Assembly: GCA_022563625.1 (NCBI GenBank)
Contig: JADFNA010000090.1
Location: 1 to 6,786, forward strand
Source of the DNA: Candidatus Zixiibacteriota bacterium
Lineage (GTDB): Bacteria > Zixibacteria > MSB-5A5 > GN15 > JACZUZ01
Length of the DNA: 6,786 bases
Reading direction: 5' to 3'
The notes under the pieces: model-generated
What the model was told of the DNA's origin: nothing
Databases searched by the model: none
Seen by the model: the letters and a program-made list of their open reading frames with translations, nothing else
In this document: piece by piece, positions 5,759-6,786 of the stretch
Position numbering within the stretch: the first letter of the stretch is position 1
Layout of the letters: every line of letters begins with the position of its first letter
Position numbers and translations under genes: made by a program

Positions 5759-6786
5759 ATGCGCGAGTCCAGATCAAACTTCGAATCAAAGCTGTCTGCG
5801 TTATTGTTCCCGGCGCTTGTAGCGCTATTCGGGATGATACTTCCTGCCCCGGATATTCAAGCGCAGGACCTGGTCTGCGGCACGATCACTACACCTGAAG
5901 TCGTGGCCGCTGAAATGTTGCGTAGGCAGGAAGCGCCGCTTGCGGCGGTTGATGACACCACCTGGTATTATGTTCCGGTCTCGATGCATGTGGTGAACCG
6001 CAGTGATGGGAGCGGAGGGTTGTCCGAAACTCGTGTCAGCCAAACTTTACTGGCGCTCAATCAGCAGTTTGCACAGTCCAGAATCCAATTTTTCCGGTTC
6101 CGCGACAGTTTGGGGCAGCCGATCACTCATCAGATCAACGATGACGCATTTTTTAGCGGCGCCAGACACGCGTTTGAGCTGCGCACGTTCGACCCGGTCG
6201 CAAACACCTCAAACATCTGGTTTGTTAATACCATCGGGGTCTGCGGGTTTTCAAGTTTCACCGGCGCCGGGGATCAGGGAACGGTGATGAACGTCTTCTG
6301 CTCGGCGCTCCCGCCTGACAATACGACAATAACACACGAATTAGGCCACTACTTTAATTTGTATCATACACACGAGACATTGTTTGGTGTTGAGTGCCCC
6401 GACAGCTCGAACTGTGTGAACGCCGGTGATTTGATTTGTGAGACACCGGCCGATCCGCGGCTTTTCGGAAAAGTACTGGCGAATTGCGCGTACAACGGAC
6501 CGGCCAGCGCCAACGGCTGCGCCGGGACATATGCTCCGCAGATGAATAACCATATGTCTTATTCGCTTCAGCATTGCCGCGACCTGTTTACCCCGGCGCA
6601 GATTGCAAAAATGCGTTCAACTCTGGTCAACCTGCGGCCTTATTTGTTCCTGTTTGACAGCACAGACAATGACGGCGACGGGGTGTTTGATGAAGCTGAT
6701 AATTGTCCGGAAGTATATAACCCGGATCAGATTGACGCGGACAATGACGGAATCGGCGACGCCTGTCTGCATGTGCAGATTGGTGT
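5759..6786 (+). CDS. Second M43-like secreted metalloprotease, paralogue of the upstream gene (cut by right edge)
   Basis: Translation from ATG 5759 runs 342 codons without a stop to the window end. Residues 1-35 form a signal peptide (hydrophobic about 13-30, cleavage near IQA/Q). From Cys40 on it aligns with the upstream protein almost without gaps (one residue missing near 253), about 73 percent identical by hand count. The zinc motif HELGHYFNLYH is at 193-203, with ligands His193, His197 and His203 and base Glu194. The Met-turn is HMSYS with Met266, the canonical residue the upstream copy lacks. All catalytic-region Cys are conserved. A thrombospondin type 3 unit follows (about 300-336). 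The sequence stops where the PKD domain starts in the paralogue, so PKD, cohesin-like and dockerin parts are expected but not seen. The signal peptides of the two copies are not similar. It probably shares an operon with the first copy. Confidence 0.92.
   Translation, partial: MRESRSNFESKLSALLFPALVALFGMILPAPDIQAQDLVCGTITTPEVVAAEMLRRQEAPLAAVDDTTWYYVPVSMHVVNRSDGSGGLSETRVSQTLLALNQQFAQSRIQFFRFRDSLGQPITHQINDDAFFSGARHAFELRTFDPVANTSNIWFVNTIGVCGFSSFTGAGDQGTVMNVFCSALPPDNTTITHELGHYFNLYHTHETLFGVECPDSSNCVNAGDLICETPADPRLFGKVLANCAYNGPASANGCAGTYAPQMNNHMSYSLQHCRDLFTPAQIAKMRSTLVNLRPYLFLFDSTDNDGDGVFDEADNCPEVYNPDQIDADNDGIGDACLHVQIG

Overview
The window looks like chromosomal DNA from an uncultured bacterium of the FCB group, most like the candidate phylum Zixibacteria. 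This is inferred from style, not from a search. The pointers are secreted multidomain proteins ending in a two-repeat dockerin of the GDxNGxGxVNxxDVxYLI type, thrombospondin type 3 and PKD modules, and a Hanks-type Ser/Thr kinase carrying a CsgG/FlgO-like domain and TPRs after one membrane span. Nothing suggests phage, plasmid, IS, CRISPR or tRNA/rRNA content.

Layout. Bases 185-1 (minus strand) hold the start of a secreted protein that runs off the left edge. A divergent intergenic region (186-549) carries a very good sigma70-type promoter for that gene and a weaker candidate for the kinase. Bases 550-3489 (plus) encode a 979-residue transmembrane Ser/Thr protein kinase. Bases 3490-3822 have no gene but are rich in structure: two overlapping inverted repeats that compete for the same bases, an array of about three degenerate 15-bp repeats, a strong extended -10 promoter, and a leader that can fold into three successive hairpins. 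Bases 3823-5703 encode a complete 626-residue secreted M43-like metalloprotease with TSP3, PKD, cohesin-like and dockerin regions. After 55 bases a paralogue starts at 5759 and is cut by the right edge. By hand count it is about 73 percent identical over roughly 305 residues.

How the genes may work together. The two proteases are probably co-transcribed from the promoter at 3685-3712 and act outside the cytoplasm as calcium-dependent, modular proteins. The kinase has a cytosolic catalytic domain and a large extracytoplasmic TPR region and would be a sensor. Regulation of the neighbouring secreted proteins by the kinase is possible but rests only on proximity.

Most notable points: the first protease has Leu where the metzincin Met-turn Met should be, while the paralogue keeps Met; the two dockerin repeats are identical in protein but differ at 13 synonymous sites; and the intergenic region before the protease pair is unusually structured. 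I found no clear evidence of a wholly new biological system.
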